Assembly (NCBI RefSeq): GCF_002498065.1
Contig: NZ_DAFZ01000109.1
Coordinates: 1 to 64,000, forward strand
DNA length: 64,000 nt
Reading direction: 5' to 3'
DNA from: Methanoculleus sp. UBA208
GTDB taxonomy: Archaea > Halobacteriota > Methanomicrobia > Methanomicrobiales > Methanoculleaceae
Of the stretch, positions 1 through 8,800 are shown in pieces. The notes beneath the pieces were generated by a model that saw only the letters and a program-made list of their open reading frames with translations, had not been told where the DNA came from and made no database searches. Within the stretch, counting starts at the first letter, position 1. Every line of letters begins with the position of its first letter. Position numbers and translations under genes: made by a program.

Positions 1-60
1 CTCCCCGTCAGCCCCTCCCCCATGGCGATACTCCCACGGTCCACTGTACTGGGATTTTTC
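1..60. repeat. Edge of a dispersed intergenic repeat array
   Basis: The first 60 bases, read on the minus strand, contain GTGGACCGTGG, then TATCGCCATGGGGG, then GGCTGACGGGGAG. The same modules occur in the arrays near 27183-27260 and 45523-45760, so this is the edge of a third array cut by the window. No coding signal is seen here or up to position 152. Confidence 0.6.
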
Positions 61-152
61 AGCGTCCTAACTGTCTTGTAAATTGTGATTCACACTCGCC
101 ACTGTCCACGCATCGACACGCTTTCGAGCCCCTCTGCAAGAACCCAACCCCC

Positions 153-902
153 TCACCACAACCCCGTCACCGCCCCCGGCGCCAGCACCGCGATCACCAG
201 CAGGATGATCGGCTGGTGCAGGAAGTAGATGACGAGCGAGTGCCGGCCCAGGAACTCGAGCGGCCGGGCAAACGCCGGTTTCGCAACCGGGATCGAGAAA
301 TTCCGCCGTCCGTCCGGGTAGAAGAGATGTCCGCAGGCCATGCCGACGAGGACGAGGCCGAACCAGGGGAGGAGCGGCACGTAATCGAGGCTCGTGAAAG
401 ACTCCGGCCGGATGCCGATCCAGAGGAGCGGCCAGGGGCCCGTGATGAGGCTGGTGGCGTAGCCCGCGATGAGGCAGGCGATGCTCGTGATGAGGAGTTT
501 TTCCGTATCGAACCGGAAGAAGAGCGGTGCGAGCAGGATCGCGATGCCGATGAAGTGCAGGATGCCGAAGACGACGTAGACGGACGGCAAAAAAAGCCAG
601 GTGACGGCGGTGATGACAAGGCCGTAGCCGAATATGGTAAGGCCGCGCCGGACGTATTTGAGCGCGAGAGCCCGTCCGGCGAGCCGCTCTGAAGTCCGGG
701 CGTAGCTGATGGTGAAGGAGATCCCGACGAGGAAGATGAACGTCGATGCGGTCAGGTAGGCGAGCATCCGCAGGAACCCGCCGGAGACGTCGAGCGGCAG
801 GACGCCGAAGAAGTTGAGGTCGAAGGCCGAGTGGAAGAGGATCATCGTCACGACGGCGATCCCCCGGGCGAGATCGATCTCCCAGTAACGCTCTCCTGGC
901 AT
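153..902 (-). CDS. DUF1624 family membrane protein (HGSNAT/YeiB-like)
   Basis: A 249-residue integral membrane protein. It opens with ERYWEIDLARGIAVVTMILF followed by HSAFDLNFF, the signature of DUF1624, the family related to heparan-alpha-glucosaminide N-acetyltransferase. Six or seven hydrophobic helices follow, and the protein ends with GRHSLVIYFLHQP, a typical last helix of membrane acyltransferases. Family members are thought to move acyl groups across the membrane; the substrate here is unknown. I chose ATG 902 because the frame upstream is occupied by a separate zinc-ribbon gene ending at 914, only 11 bp away, so the two are probably co-transcribed. Family fairly sure, function unsure. 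Confidence 0.75.
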   Translation of the reverse strand: MPGERYWEIDLARGIAVVTMILFHSAFDLNFFGVLPLDVSGGFLRMLAYLTASTFIFLVGISFTISYARTSERLAGRALALKYVRRGLTIFGYGLVITAVTWLFLPSVYVVFGILHFIGIAILLAPLFFRFDTEKLLITSIACLIAGYATSLITGPWPLLWIGIRPESFTSLDYVPLLPWFGLVLVGMACGHLFYPDGRRNFSIPVAKPAFARPLEFLGRHSLVIYFLHQPIILLVIAVLAPGAVTGLW

Positions 903-913
903 GGTTTCCGCCG

Positions 914-1072
914 TCAGAAGAACCTTCTCCGGACGGGAGCGCCACAGGAGGGACAGGTCTTCGTATCGGTTATCTCCCTCTCCTGCTCCTCGGTGGGCTC
1001 GTTGTACATCCGGGAGAAGCCGCACTGCCGGCTGCACTCGAGCATGACGAACGGGCTACAGATCCGGCCCAT
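914..1072 (-). CDS. Small zinc-ribbon protein
   Basis: A 52-residue ORF that begins MGRICSPFVMLECSRQCGFS and ends TKTCPSCGAPVRRRFF. It carries two cysteine pairs (CSRQC and CPSC), which suggests one zinc ribbon. The ATG follows a GTGAGGGGAC Shine-Dalgarno region and the stop lies 11 bp before the DUF1624 gene, so it is likely the first gene of a two-gene unit. I do not recognise a named family. Small zinc-ribbon proteins of this size are common and largely uncharacterised in methanogens. Coding status rests on the conserved-looking Cys pattern, the ribosome binding site and the tight spacing. Confidence 0.6.
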   Translation of the reverse strand: MGRICSPFVMLECSRQCGFSRMYNEPTEEQEREITDTKTCPSCGAPVRRRFF

Positions 1073-1204
1073 GTCCCCTCACCCCGCCTTCCTGCTGTAA
1101 GCGTATCATGGCTTGCCTACAGTTTCATGGAGGGTTTATCTGATAAGCGTTTACCCGGGGCCGGGAGGGGCACCATTATTCCCCTGCCCGTCCAATTCTC
1201 TTTC

Positions 1205-2062
1205 ATGAGCGACCGTGACGAACATATCATAGAGGCCGCCGGGAAATGCCGGGTCGTGGTCCGGAACGGCCGGGTGGTCGAGGTCGGGACGCCGCAGATC
1301 GAGGACTGCCCGCTGGCACGCCGGTTCGCCTGTCCGGTTGAGGCGATGACGCCGGAGGCGATACGCGAAAACATCGAGTCGCGGATCCGGTCCTTCGGGA
1401 TGTGCACGCCGGAGCGTGAAGTCCTTGCCGGCCCGGACTTCGTCCTCTTCGGGGCGTCGGAACTCCTGAGCAGCGCCGTCCGCCGGGGGGAACTCGACGC
1501 CGCGGTGATCGCCTCCGACGGGGCCGGGACGCTGGTCGCGACGAACCCCGCCCTCATCCAGGGGATCGGCGGCCGGATGTCGGGGCTCGTGAAGACGAGT
1601 CCGATCCCCGGGGTGATCGAACGGATCGAGGAGAACGGGGGCGTCGTCCTCGACCCGGCGACCGCCGCCATCGACCAGGCCGCCGGTGTCGCCCTGGCGG
1701 CAAAACTCGGCTGCCGCCGGATCGCCGTGACCACCGCCGTTGCCGCCGAGGCGGCGGCCATCCGGGAGCGGTTCCCCGACGCCGTGATCGTCGCGGTCCA
1801 CACGACCGGGATCTCGCGTGAGGACGCGGTCCTGATGGCCGGTGCGGCCGACCTGGTCACGGCCTGCGCGTCACGGCACGTCCGGGAGATTGCGGCGAAG
1901 ACCGCGCTCCTGCAGGCGGGGACGTCTATCCCGGTCTTTGCGATGACCCCGGCGGGAAAGGCGATCATTCTCGGAAAGGTCGGGGAGACCGACCAGCCGG
2001 TTATCGTCCATGGGGCACGCCTCCCGGTGCCGGGCTCGCAGTCGCCCTCACCGCTCTGCTGA
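1205..2062 (+). CDS. Methanogenesis marker protein 8 (DUF2099)
   Basis: A 285-residue protein matching the family described as putative methanogenesis marker 8. Recognisable blocks are DEHIIEAAGKCRVVVRNGRV at the start, IRSFGMCTPEREV, IQGIGGRMSGLVKTSPIPGV and VHTTGI near residue 200. The family occurs almost only in methanogens and its biochemical role is not established. I chose ATG 1205 rather than the in-frame ATG at 1127 because family members begin close to the DEHIIEA block. Its 3' end overlaps the convergent HAD gene by 15 bp. Cysteines in the CTPE block and in the VTACASRH segment could bind a metal, which is inference. Confidence 0.88.
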   Translation: MSDRDEHIIEAAGKCRVVVRNGRVVEVGTPQIEDCPLARRFACPVEAMTPEAIRENIESRIRSFGMCTPEREVLAGPDFVLFGASELLSSAVRRGELDAAVIASDGAGTLVATNPALIQGIGGRMSGLVKTSPIPGVIERIEENGGVVLDPATAAIDQAAGVALAAKLGCRRIAVTTAVAAEAAAIRERFPDAVIVAVHTTGISREDAVLMAGAADLVTACASRHVREIAAKTALLQAGTSIPVFAMTPAGKAIILGKVGETDQPVIVHGARLPVPGSQSPSPLC

Positions 2063-2758
2063 TCGCCGGTTCGTAATGCCCACGTGGCCCGGGAGTTCGG
2101 CGAACCCGGCCAGAATGATATCGGCCTCCACATCCGCCGGGCTGCTGTCGCGCCAGTCGCCGTAGGCGGCAAACGCGGTCGTCATCCCGAGGTGCCGCCC
2201 GGGAGCGATGTCGCGTACAAGGCTGTCGCCCACCATCATCCCTTTTTCCGGAGCCGTATCGAGCCGCCGGAGGGCGTAGAGGAGGGAGTCCGGCTCCGGT
2301 TTCCGCTTTCCCGAGACCTCGGGGGTCACCACGGCCTCGAAGTAATCGATGAGCCCGGTCTTATCGAGCCGCCGGCGTGCCTGGAACCGCTCCGCGTCGG
2401 TGACTACCGCGAGAGAGATCCCGGCGTCCTGCAGGCACCGGAGCGTCTCCTCGACGCCCGGGTACGCCTCGACCAGGTCGAGTTTCACGTCCTCGTAGGT
2501 GCGGCAGCAGACCTCGAACGCACCGGGCTCGTACACCCCGAGTTCCTCGAGGTAATCGCGTATATTCCTGTGATCCTCAAACCCGTGAATGCCCCGGAGA
2601 AACTGCGAGAAAAGCGCTTCGGATTCGCCCGTCCCGAGGTAATCGACCACGCACCGGCACGCCTCCCGCTTCGCTCCGACAAGGTCAAAGAGGGTGTTGT
2701 CCATGTCGCAGAGGACCGCCTCTATCGTTTTATACCGAGTGCCGCAAGTCTTCTGCAT
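2048..2758 (-). CDS. HAD-superfamily hydrolase, third gene of CARF-PIN operon
   Basis: A 236-residue HAD phosphatase-like protein. Motif I is CDMDNTLFD with nucleophile D18 and acid D20. Motif II is VVTDA, motif III the lysine in GKRKPEP, and motif IV GMMVGDSLVRDI. All four are intact, so it should be catalytically competent; the substrate cannot be read from the sequence. A helical cap lies between motifs I and II, as in phosphoglycolate-phosphatase-like members. Its start overlaps the 3' end of the PIN gene by 37 bp, so it is translated from the same transcript. It may be a housekeeping phosphatase carried along, or it may act on a nucleotide in the system. Confidence 0.8.
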   Translation of the reverse strand: MQKTCGTRYKTIEAVLCDMDNTLFDLVGAKREACRCVVDYLGTGESEALFSQFLRGIHGFEDHRNIRDYLEELGVYEPGAFEVCCRTYEDVKLDLVEAYPGVEETLRCLQDAGISLAVVTDAERFQARRRLDKTGLIDYFEAVVTPEVSGKRKPEPDSLLYALRRLDTAPEKGMMVGDSLVRDIAPGRHLGMTTAFAAYGDWRDSSPADVEADIILAGFAELPGHVGITNRRSAER

Positions 2759-3729
2759 ATCTCCAGTTCCCTCGTGAACGCATGGTACGTCTCATCGTCC
2801 CGGAAACGCACCTTCAGTTCGTCGAGATCGTTGCCCTTCCCGCCGTACTCCCCGAAGAGGGTGAATCCGTTGCAGCCTATAAACCCGAAGACGGCGGCGA
2901 GGTTGAAGAGCAGCCGCCGGAATGCCGGCGCCGTGCAGGTCGTTGCCTCCAGTCTATATGGGCGGTCGAAGTAGAAGTACTCGAGCCCCTCGGCCATGCA
3001 GAGGTCCGCCATGTAGATGTCGGCGGTCAGGAGGACAGGGAGGGCATACCGCTCCTCTTCGAACTTCCGGAGCGCCCGCACAATGTTGCGGTCGTTCTCC
3101 TCCGAAAGGTGCGTGTGCGGGTCCGGCGACGCTATCTCCGTCGCCCGGTCGCGGACGGAGCGATACTCCTTCAGCGCGAGGTATGCGGCTTTCCGGGACC
3201 GCTTCATCCGCTTGTTCTCGAGTTCAGCAATGTATTCCCGGCAGTCGGGTGCCTGCGCCGTCATCTCCTCGATCATCTTTGCCGGGTACTTGCGGTTGAT
3301 GGCATATGCGATCTCGTCCCGGACGGTATCGACGATCAGGTAGGAGGCGTGATCGATCCCGGGGTTGTTCGATGCGAACCCGTGGTAGAAGAGGTTCGTG
3401 TCCAGGCCGAAGAAGACGGCCTTCTTGAGCTGCCTGTAGGATGCGAGCATCGCATCGAAGGCGGCCTGATTCACGTAACGGGCGATCCCGCTTGCAAACA
3501 TGCACTCCTGGAGATCGGCGTAGGAAGGAAGTTCCGCGGAGACCGGCTCGTATTCGGTGAGCCAGTCCCGGAAGGTCTGGCGCGTTGCAGGCAGTTCGAG
3601 CCGAAAACCGGTCCCTTCGGGGCGTGCGACCAGGATATCTCCCTCGTAGAGCGGGTACGAGACGCGGACCTCATCGAGGCTGTTGATGAGGATCTGCAGC
3701 TCGTTCTCCCTGATGACCGCATCGTTCAT
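2722..3729 (-). CDS. PIN-domain nuclease, partner of CARF protein
   Basis: A 335-residue protein with a central PIN domain at about residues 100-255. The four expected acids are visible: D110 in AVFFGLDTNLF, E139 in VRDEIAYA, D213 in SEENDRNIV and D237 in PVLLTADIYMADLC, which is the usual PIN ending. PIN domains are metal-dependent RNases. The first 100 residues and the last 75 have no family I know. The ATG overlaps the stop of the CARF gene in ATGA, so the two are translationally coupled; the HAD gene overlaps its 3' end. An operon of sensor and nuclease is the natural reading. The alternative is a housekeeping RNA-processing PIN protein. Fold fairly sure, role inferred. Confidence 0.72.
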   Translation of the reverse strand: MNDAVIRENELQILINSLDEVRVSYPLYEGDILVARPEGTGFRLELPATRQTFRDWLTEYEPVSAELPSYADLQECMFASGIARYVNQAAFDAMLASYRQLKKAVFFGLDTNLFYHGFASNNPGIDHASYLIVDTVRDEIAYAINRKYPAKMIEEMTAQAPDCREYIAELENKRMKRSRKAAYLALKEYRSVRDRATEIASPDPHTHLSEENDRNIVRALRKFEEERYALPVLLTADIYMADLCMAEGLEYFYFDRPYRLEATTCTAPAFRRLLFNLAAVFGFIGCNGFTLFGEYGGKGNDLDELKVRFRDDETYHAFTRELEICRRLAALGIKR

Positions 3730-4238
3730 TCCCTCGCCCCCGCATCCTCCATGATATCCCGGATCCTCTGGACCTGGTGCGGGATCATCATATACGGCTT
3801 TGCGACGTCGTCGGTGTTCTGCATGGCGAGGTAATAGATGTGCCGGATATCGAGCCCCGCGAGCGAGACCGCGATGAGCGCCCCTGCGACCGTGACCTTC
3901 CTGCCCGAGGTGATGTCGATCGCCACGCAAAAACCCTGCCGGATAAGGTCTTGGGCAAGCGAACGGATTGTCTGTCCGGCCCGGACAAAGTCCGCTTCGG
4001 GCAGAATCTCCACCCCGATTGCGGGAACGAACCCGTACCCCTCCGAGACGATTCCAATCGCCTCGGCGGCGGTCGATGCTTCCTGTGCATAGGGTTCTTC
4101 GGTGACGATAGAGACCCGTTCGGGGCGCAACCCCTTCTCCCGCAGGACTGCATGATAAGCGTTGACGAGCGCCCATGTTGAGCGTCCGAGAAGTGTTATG
4201 TAGGCATCGCCGGAGGCGGGTGTCACGGAGTGAATCAC
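3726..4238 (-). CDS. Stand-alone CARF-like domain protein
   Basis: A 170-residue Rossmann-like protein resembling CARF domains, which bind cyclic oligoadenylate second messengers in type III CRISPR immunity. The first strand and following loop read AYITLLGRSTWALVNAYHAV. The hallmark second motif is CVAIDITSGRKVTVAGAL, followed by GLDIRHIYYL. No HEPN or other effector is fused to it; the downstream coupled gene encodes a PIN nuclease. The start is GTG 4238, about 26 bp downstream of a CCTATATAGG TATA box, so the mRNA should be leaderless. It could be a sensor subunit for the PIN protein or a ring nuclease that degrades the messenger. No CRISPR or cas gene is seen in the window. Confidence 0.68.
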   Translation of the reverse strand: MIHSVTPASGDAYITLLGRSTWALVNAYHAVLREKGLRPERVSIVTEEPYAQEASTAAEAIGIVSEGYGFVPAIGVEILPEADFVRAGQTIRSLAQDLIRQGFCVAIDITSGRKVTVAGALIAVSLAGLDIRHIYYLAMQNTDDVAKPYMMIPHQVQRIRDIMEDAGARE

Positions 4239-4258
4239 TGCTCAAGACTCACCCTGCT

Positions 4259-4268
4259 CCTATATAGG
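4259..4268 (-). promoter_or_regulatory. TATA box of CARF-PIN-HAD operon
   Basis: CCTATATAGG is centred about 26 bp upstream of the GTG start of the CARF gene. This spacing fits transcription starting at or next to the start codon. It supports a single promoter for the three overlapping minus-strand genes. Confidence 0.6.
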
Positions 4269-4545
4269 CTTTGTCGGAGCCCCTCTCCCTGGAGCGCAAC
4301 CAACGGCGGATGATCCGGGCTACATTATCTGTTATTTTTTGATTATTTGCTCTGTATTTGCTTCACTGGGGGCCACGTCCGGCATCTTGCCGAAATATGG
4401 CGGGATTTTACTCCCGGCGTTCTGAGAATACGCCTTTAGCGCGAAAGAAATCGCAAAATCTCGCAAGATATTTGGTAAATCTTTTATGATCGATATCCCC
4501 ATAGTGGTATGGAAGAGCGCGAAATTACTCGGAGAGATATAACCC

Positions 4546-5151
4546 ATGCAGACGAGAAAAACGAGATTGCAGACACCGGCCGAGATCTGGGGACTGGCGG
4601 ACCCGGAGCAACCGATGAAGGCCCGGCAGGATGCCATTGATGACGGTGATCTGATCGAGATCACCCGGATGGGGAGGGATATGGGTATCACCTATCCCCT
4701 CGCGGTCTCGGCACGGGCCGCTCAGAGTATGGTGCCGTTCACGAACATCCCGCAGGAGACCGTTACGGAGAATCTGTGGGACACCCTTCATGCGTTCCGG
4801 GATAAAGCCCGTACGACGACCGAAGAGGAGTTCGAGTTCCAGGTCAGCCTCTACCAGAACGGCCTCGTCCCCACCCTCACCTTCAAGGCCGCGGTCTCCC
4901 CGGGGGACGACGGCGAACCGGTCATCACCATCATGATGCCGGACGAGGACTGGGAGACGATCGGGTGCGGCCACCGCCACAGCGCAGGCGACGCGATGCT
5001 CACCGTCGAAGACGTTGCCTCGACCCTGAACTTCACCCCCGGCCGGATCCGGGAGTTCATCCGGGAAGAGCGGATCCCGGCAGTCAAGTGCGGAGGGTCC
5101 TGGCGGATCAAGCGCTCGGAGCTCAACCGCATCATGAGCGAAGGGTTCTGA
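4546..5151 (+). CDS. DUF6573-like N-terminal domain fused to excisionase-type HTH
   Basis: A 201-residue protein. Residues about 25-125 resemble DUF6573 (ARQDAIDDGDLIEITRMGRD, then GITYPLAVSARAA), a domain mostly known from bacterial plasmid and mobile-element proteins. Residues about 150-198 form an excisionase/MerR-like winged HTH, from MLTVEDVASTLNFTPGRIRE to GGSWRIKRSELNRIM. That arrangement suggests a DNA-binding regulator with an accessory domain, perhaps derived from a mobile element. The preceding 300 bp are more AT-rich than the surroundings. It is followed by a decayed transporter gene. I recognise both domains with moderate confidence; the function of the fusion is unknown. Confidence 0.62.
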   Translation: MQTRKTRLQTPAEIWGLADPEQPMKARQDAIDDGDLIEITRMGRDMGITYPLAVSARAAQSMVPFTNIPQETVTENLWDTLHAFRDKARTTTEEEFEFQVSLYQNGLVPTLTFKAAVSPGDDGEPVITIMMPDEDWETIGCGHRHSAGDAMLTVEDVASTLNFTPGRIREFIREERIPAVKCGGSWRIKRSELNRIMSEGF

Positions 5152-5249
5152 TCGGCCGCTCCGGGTCGGCCAGGAGATGAGGGTTAATACGGCAGAGGAG
5201 CAAATCTCCTCCGGATGCTGCTGCCCGTGCCGATACCGCCCGTCTGGAT

Positions 5250-5727
5250 ATTACTTGGGTGATCAGTCTCACCGTTGCGACGTGTGCGGGAGCCGCGGTC
5301 GTCAGGCGGTATCCGGGGTACGGGTTTGCCACCCTCACCTGCCTGTATATCATCGACCCTGGCGCCTCATAGATCATCGCGGCCCGGCTCATTGAGTTCG
5401 ATATCGGCATCGCCACGTTCGTCGCCCCTGCTTCTGTCTTCATCTACCCGTTCGCCGCACAGGCGATCGATATGATCAACGAGGTCTACGGGAGATCGAT
5501 GACCCGTGTCGCCATCGCCATTGCCCTCCTCTCGCAGATCCTTCTCGCCATCCTCATCGCCATGACGAATTCCCTGCATCTTCGTGAGCATCGCCTTCTT
5601 CACCGCCGGTATTCCCCTCCTTCCCCTGATCGCCGGTCAGATCGTCAGCAAGGGCATCATCGGAGTTCTCGATGCCCCCTGGTACAAGCGTTACCTGGGG
5701 AGGGCGGGAGACGACCTCCCGGAATAG
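5250..5727 (+). pseudogene. Decayed VUT-family (YhhQ-like) queuosine precursor transporter
   Basis: Two reading frames together give a VUT/YhhQ-type membrane protein. From 5250 it reads ITWVISLTVATCAGAAVV and later FIYPFAAQAIDMINEVYG, which contains the family hallmark D-x-x-N-E-x-Y-G. An in-frame TAG at 5370-5372 interrupts the first part; the context GAS-stop-IIAARLIEF suggests an original CAG. After AILIAMTNS near 5570 the frame shifts, and a second frame gives FVSIAFFTAGIPLLPLIAG and VLDAPWYKRYLG to a TAG at 5725-5727. The total is about 160 codons against roughly 220 for the family, so an internal segment is deleted near 5572. It is a clear relic, not a working carrier. Confidence 0.72.
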
Positions 5728-5770
5728 GTGTTACTTAAATATTATCTTATTGATGTGACACGGAAAACAA

Positions 5771-5783
5771 ACATATTTAATTT
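5771..5783 (+). promoter_or_regulatory. TATA box of HEAT-repeat gene
   Basis: ACATATTTAATTT sits in an AT-rich stretch (5730-5800) about 26 bp before ATG 5801. This spacing predicts a leaderless mRNA and decides the start of the long downstream gene. Confidence 0.55.
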
Positions 5784-5800
5784 TTAGATGTAGAGTTCTC

Positions 5801-8800
5801 ATGATGTGTGCCGAGGCCTCACGAGCATTCTCAAATTGCCTTTGCGCCGGTCCTGTGGCGGGGGTCGGCGTTCTGGCAACAAAACAGACGAATCGTGGGG
5901 ATGGGCGCGTGCCCGGGCCCGGTGGTGGTTATGCACCTTCTCCGGCATCGTGTGCCCTGATGGGTGCGACCTTCGGGATCATGTGCCTTCTTTTTCTCCT
6001 TCTGCCCGGTGCAGGGGTGCCGGGTATGCCTACGGCTGAAGCCGTATGCCCCATCGTGGCCCTGCCCGGGCTCTTTGGGCCGAACGGTTCTTCTTTCCTA
6101 AGGCACTGGATAAGGAGAAACACCGATAAGAGCGGCAAGAAGGACAGCCCGGAAGGCCGTGCCCCGGATCCGGCTCTTTCCTCGTCCGATGCGCCCGCTG
6201 AGCCACCCCTGAGCAGGCGTGCGCCGGCTGATGACGGGACGAGCGTCTTTGAGAGACTCGAGATGATCCCCGATGCCCTCCGGCAATTCGACGATCTCGT
6301 CACACCGGACGGGGCGAGTACAGCCTTCCCCTCCGGCGACCCGGAGGCGGCCGGCCCCCTCCCGTCTCGCTCTTCCCCGGACAGGGCAATCAAAGCCCTT
6401 CCCCCTGATGAGCCGGGGGAAGCCTCTCCGCCGGAAACCCGGGATGACGCCCTCCCCGGCGCTCCGGACGAACTTCCGCAGTTCTCTCCTGACGGCCTGC
6501 CTGCCCCGCGTCCCGGTTTCCTCACCGAGGACGAACTCATGGAGATGTTCGGGTTCGACGACGGGGTCGTCGAATTGCCGGAGGACGGGCCGGCGGTTGT
6601 CGCCTGCACTCCCGCTCCTGTCCGTGAAGGTGCCGTGGACGAGGAGCGTCCGATGGAGTCGCTCATCGACGACCTCGGCAGCGACGATGCCGGGGTCCGC
6701 GGACGTGCCGTGGATGCCGTCGCAGAGCGTGGAGCCGACGCCGTCACGCCCCTGATCCGGGCCCTCGCCCGTGCGGACGACGGGAGACGGTGGTGCATCG
6801 CCGAAGCCCTTGCACTGATCGGCAAAGATTCAATCCCGGCACTGATCGCTGCGCTCGGGGACGATTCGACGCAGATCGGGGCGGCTGCCACGCTCGTGCG
6901 TATCGGGGGGCCCGCCGTGCCGCCCCTCGTCGAAGCGCTCGCCGGCGATGACGGCGAAGTGCAGTTCGGCGCTCTTTACGCGCTCCGGGAGATCGGCGAC
7001 GCGGCGATCCCCTCCCTTGTCAGGGCTCTTGATGCGCCCGAAGGGAGTATCCGGAGGTCTGCCGCTTCCGTTCTCCGGGATCTCGGGTGGAAAGCGCCCG
7101 ATGATGCCGGAGCGATCCGCTACCTCGTTGCCAGCGAAGCGTGGCTTGATGTCGCGGATTACGGTGAGGCCGCGGTCGGCCCCCTGATTCGCATCCTGAA
7201 GTCCCAGGACAGGAAAGTACGCTGGAATGCCGCCCGGACCCTCGGGGAGATCGGCGAGGCCGCAGTCGGCCCCCTGGTCGAGCTCCTGCATGAAGCAGAC
7301 GATGAAGTCCGGCCGCTGGCGGCCATGGCACTCGCGGAGATTGGCCTTCCCGCTGTCGATCCGCTCATCCGGCTGCTCTGTGCCCCCCCTCTTCGCAGCA
7401 CGGCGGCGACGACCCTGGTCCGGATCGGGGAGCCGGCTGCGGAGGCATGCATCCGGGGTCTGGACAGCCCGGACGAGGAGGCGCAGGAAGCGCTCCGGGA
7501 AGTCCTCGGTGCGCTCGGGGAAGCGGCGGTCCCGTCCCTGATCCAGGCGTTGACGTCCGATCGCTCCCTGATCCGGTCCCGGATCGCCGCTATCCTGGGT
7601 GAGACGGGCTGGGAGCCCTGGAGCGACGCCGAGCGGGCATGGTACCTGATCGCCCGGGAAGAGTGGATGGAACTTGCCCTGATGGGCGCGCCGGCCGTCG
7701 ATCCCCTGATCCGGACACTCAACGGCGACGACGACCGCATACGCTGCGAGGCTGCGGCGACACTCGGCGAGATCGGCGATCCGGCGGCCGTAGGGCCGCT
7801 CGTGGATGCCCTCGCCGACGACGCTGTCGCTCCGGTGGCGGCGGATGCGCTCGTTGCCGTCGGGGAGCCGGCCGTGGTCCCTGTCCTTGCGCTGCTCGAA
7901 GGTGAAGCCGGGGCCGCCCGGGAGAACGCCGTCGAGGTTCTGGGCAGGCTCGGGGCGTCCGAGGCGATCCCGGCCGTCATCGAACTCGTCAGGAGCGGCG
8001 GTGACCGCCTGCACCGAAAAGCCGTCGACGCCCTGGTCGGCATCGGTGCGCCTGCGATAGATGCCCTCATCCCCCTCCTCGGCGAGGACGGCGACGGACA
8101 TGCGGGAGCGGCGGCTGCACTCACCGGGATCGGTGATCCGGCACTCGCACCGCTTGCCGAAGCGCTCGGCGACGAGAACTCGCGGGTCCGCCTGGGGGCC
8201 GCCAGGGTCCTCGAGAGGCTTGGGTGGGTTCCCACGGGAGTGGAGGAGCAGGCGGTTTACCTGATCGCGTTGCAGCGGTGGCCGGAGGTCGTGGACCTCG
8301 GTGCCCCCGCCGTCGACCTCCTGGTGGCACGGCTCGGCGATCCGGATACGGGGGTGCAGGCCGGGGCGACGGAGTCGCTGGCCTGCCTCGGTGCTCCTGC
8401 GGTCCCCTCCCTGATCCGCCTGCTCGGCAGAAAGAATCTCCGCGGGCCGGCGGAAGAGACGCTGGTGCGGATCGGGGAAGCGGCAGTGGAACCCCTGATC
8501 CAGGGCCTGGACAGGGTCCGGCTCCGCAAGACGGCCGCCGGGGTGCTGGGCCGGATCGGGCGGCCTGCCGCCGGTCCGCTCGTCCCGGTTCTCGGGCGCC
8601 CGGATATCGGGCAGACTGCAGCCGGGATCCTCGAGGCGATGGGAGAGGCTTCCCTTGATGCGCTGGTCGAGGCGCTCGGGGACGATGACGCCGTGGTCCG
8701 GCAGCGGGCCGGGGACGTGTTCGCCAGCCTCGGGGATGCGGCCGTCGCCTCGCTCATCGGGGCGCTGGGGCACCAGAACGATCTCATCCGCCTGGGGGCG

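Noticed and set aside
67..945. Long minus-strand frame of 292 codons
   Set aside because: It is an Arg/Pro/His-rich shadow of the DUF1624 gene, which has clear membrane helices in the other frame.
5370..5372. Pyrrolysine codon in the VUT transporter
   Set aside because: The gene also has a frameshift and a deletion, so it is a pseudogene and the TAG needs no special meaning.
6830..8773. 647-codon minus-strand frame opposite the HEAT gene
   Set aside because: Composition is Arg/Pro/Gly-rich and mirrors the HEAT repeats; the plus strand has recognisable HEAT units.
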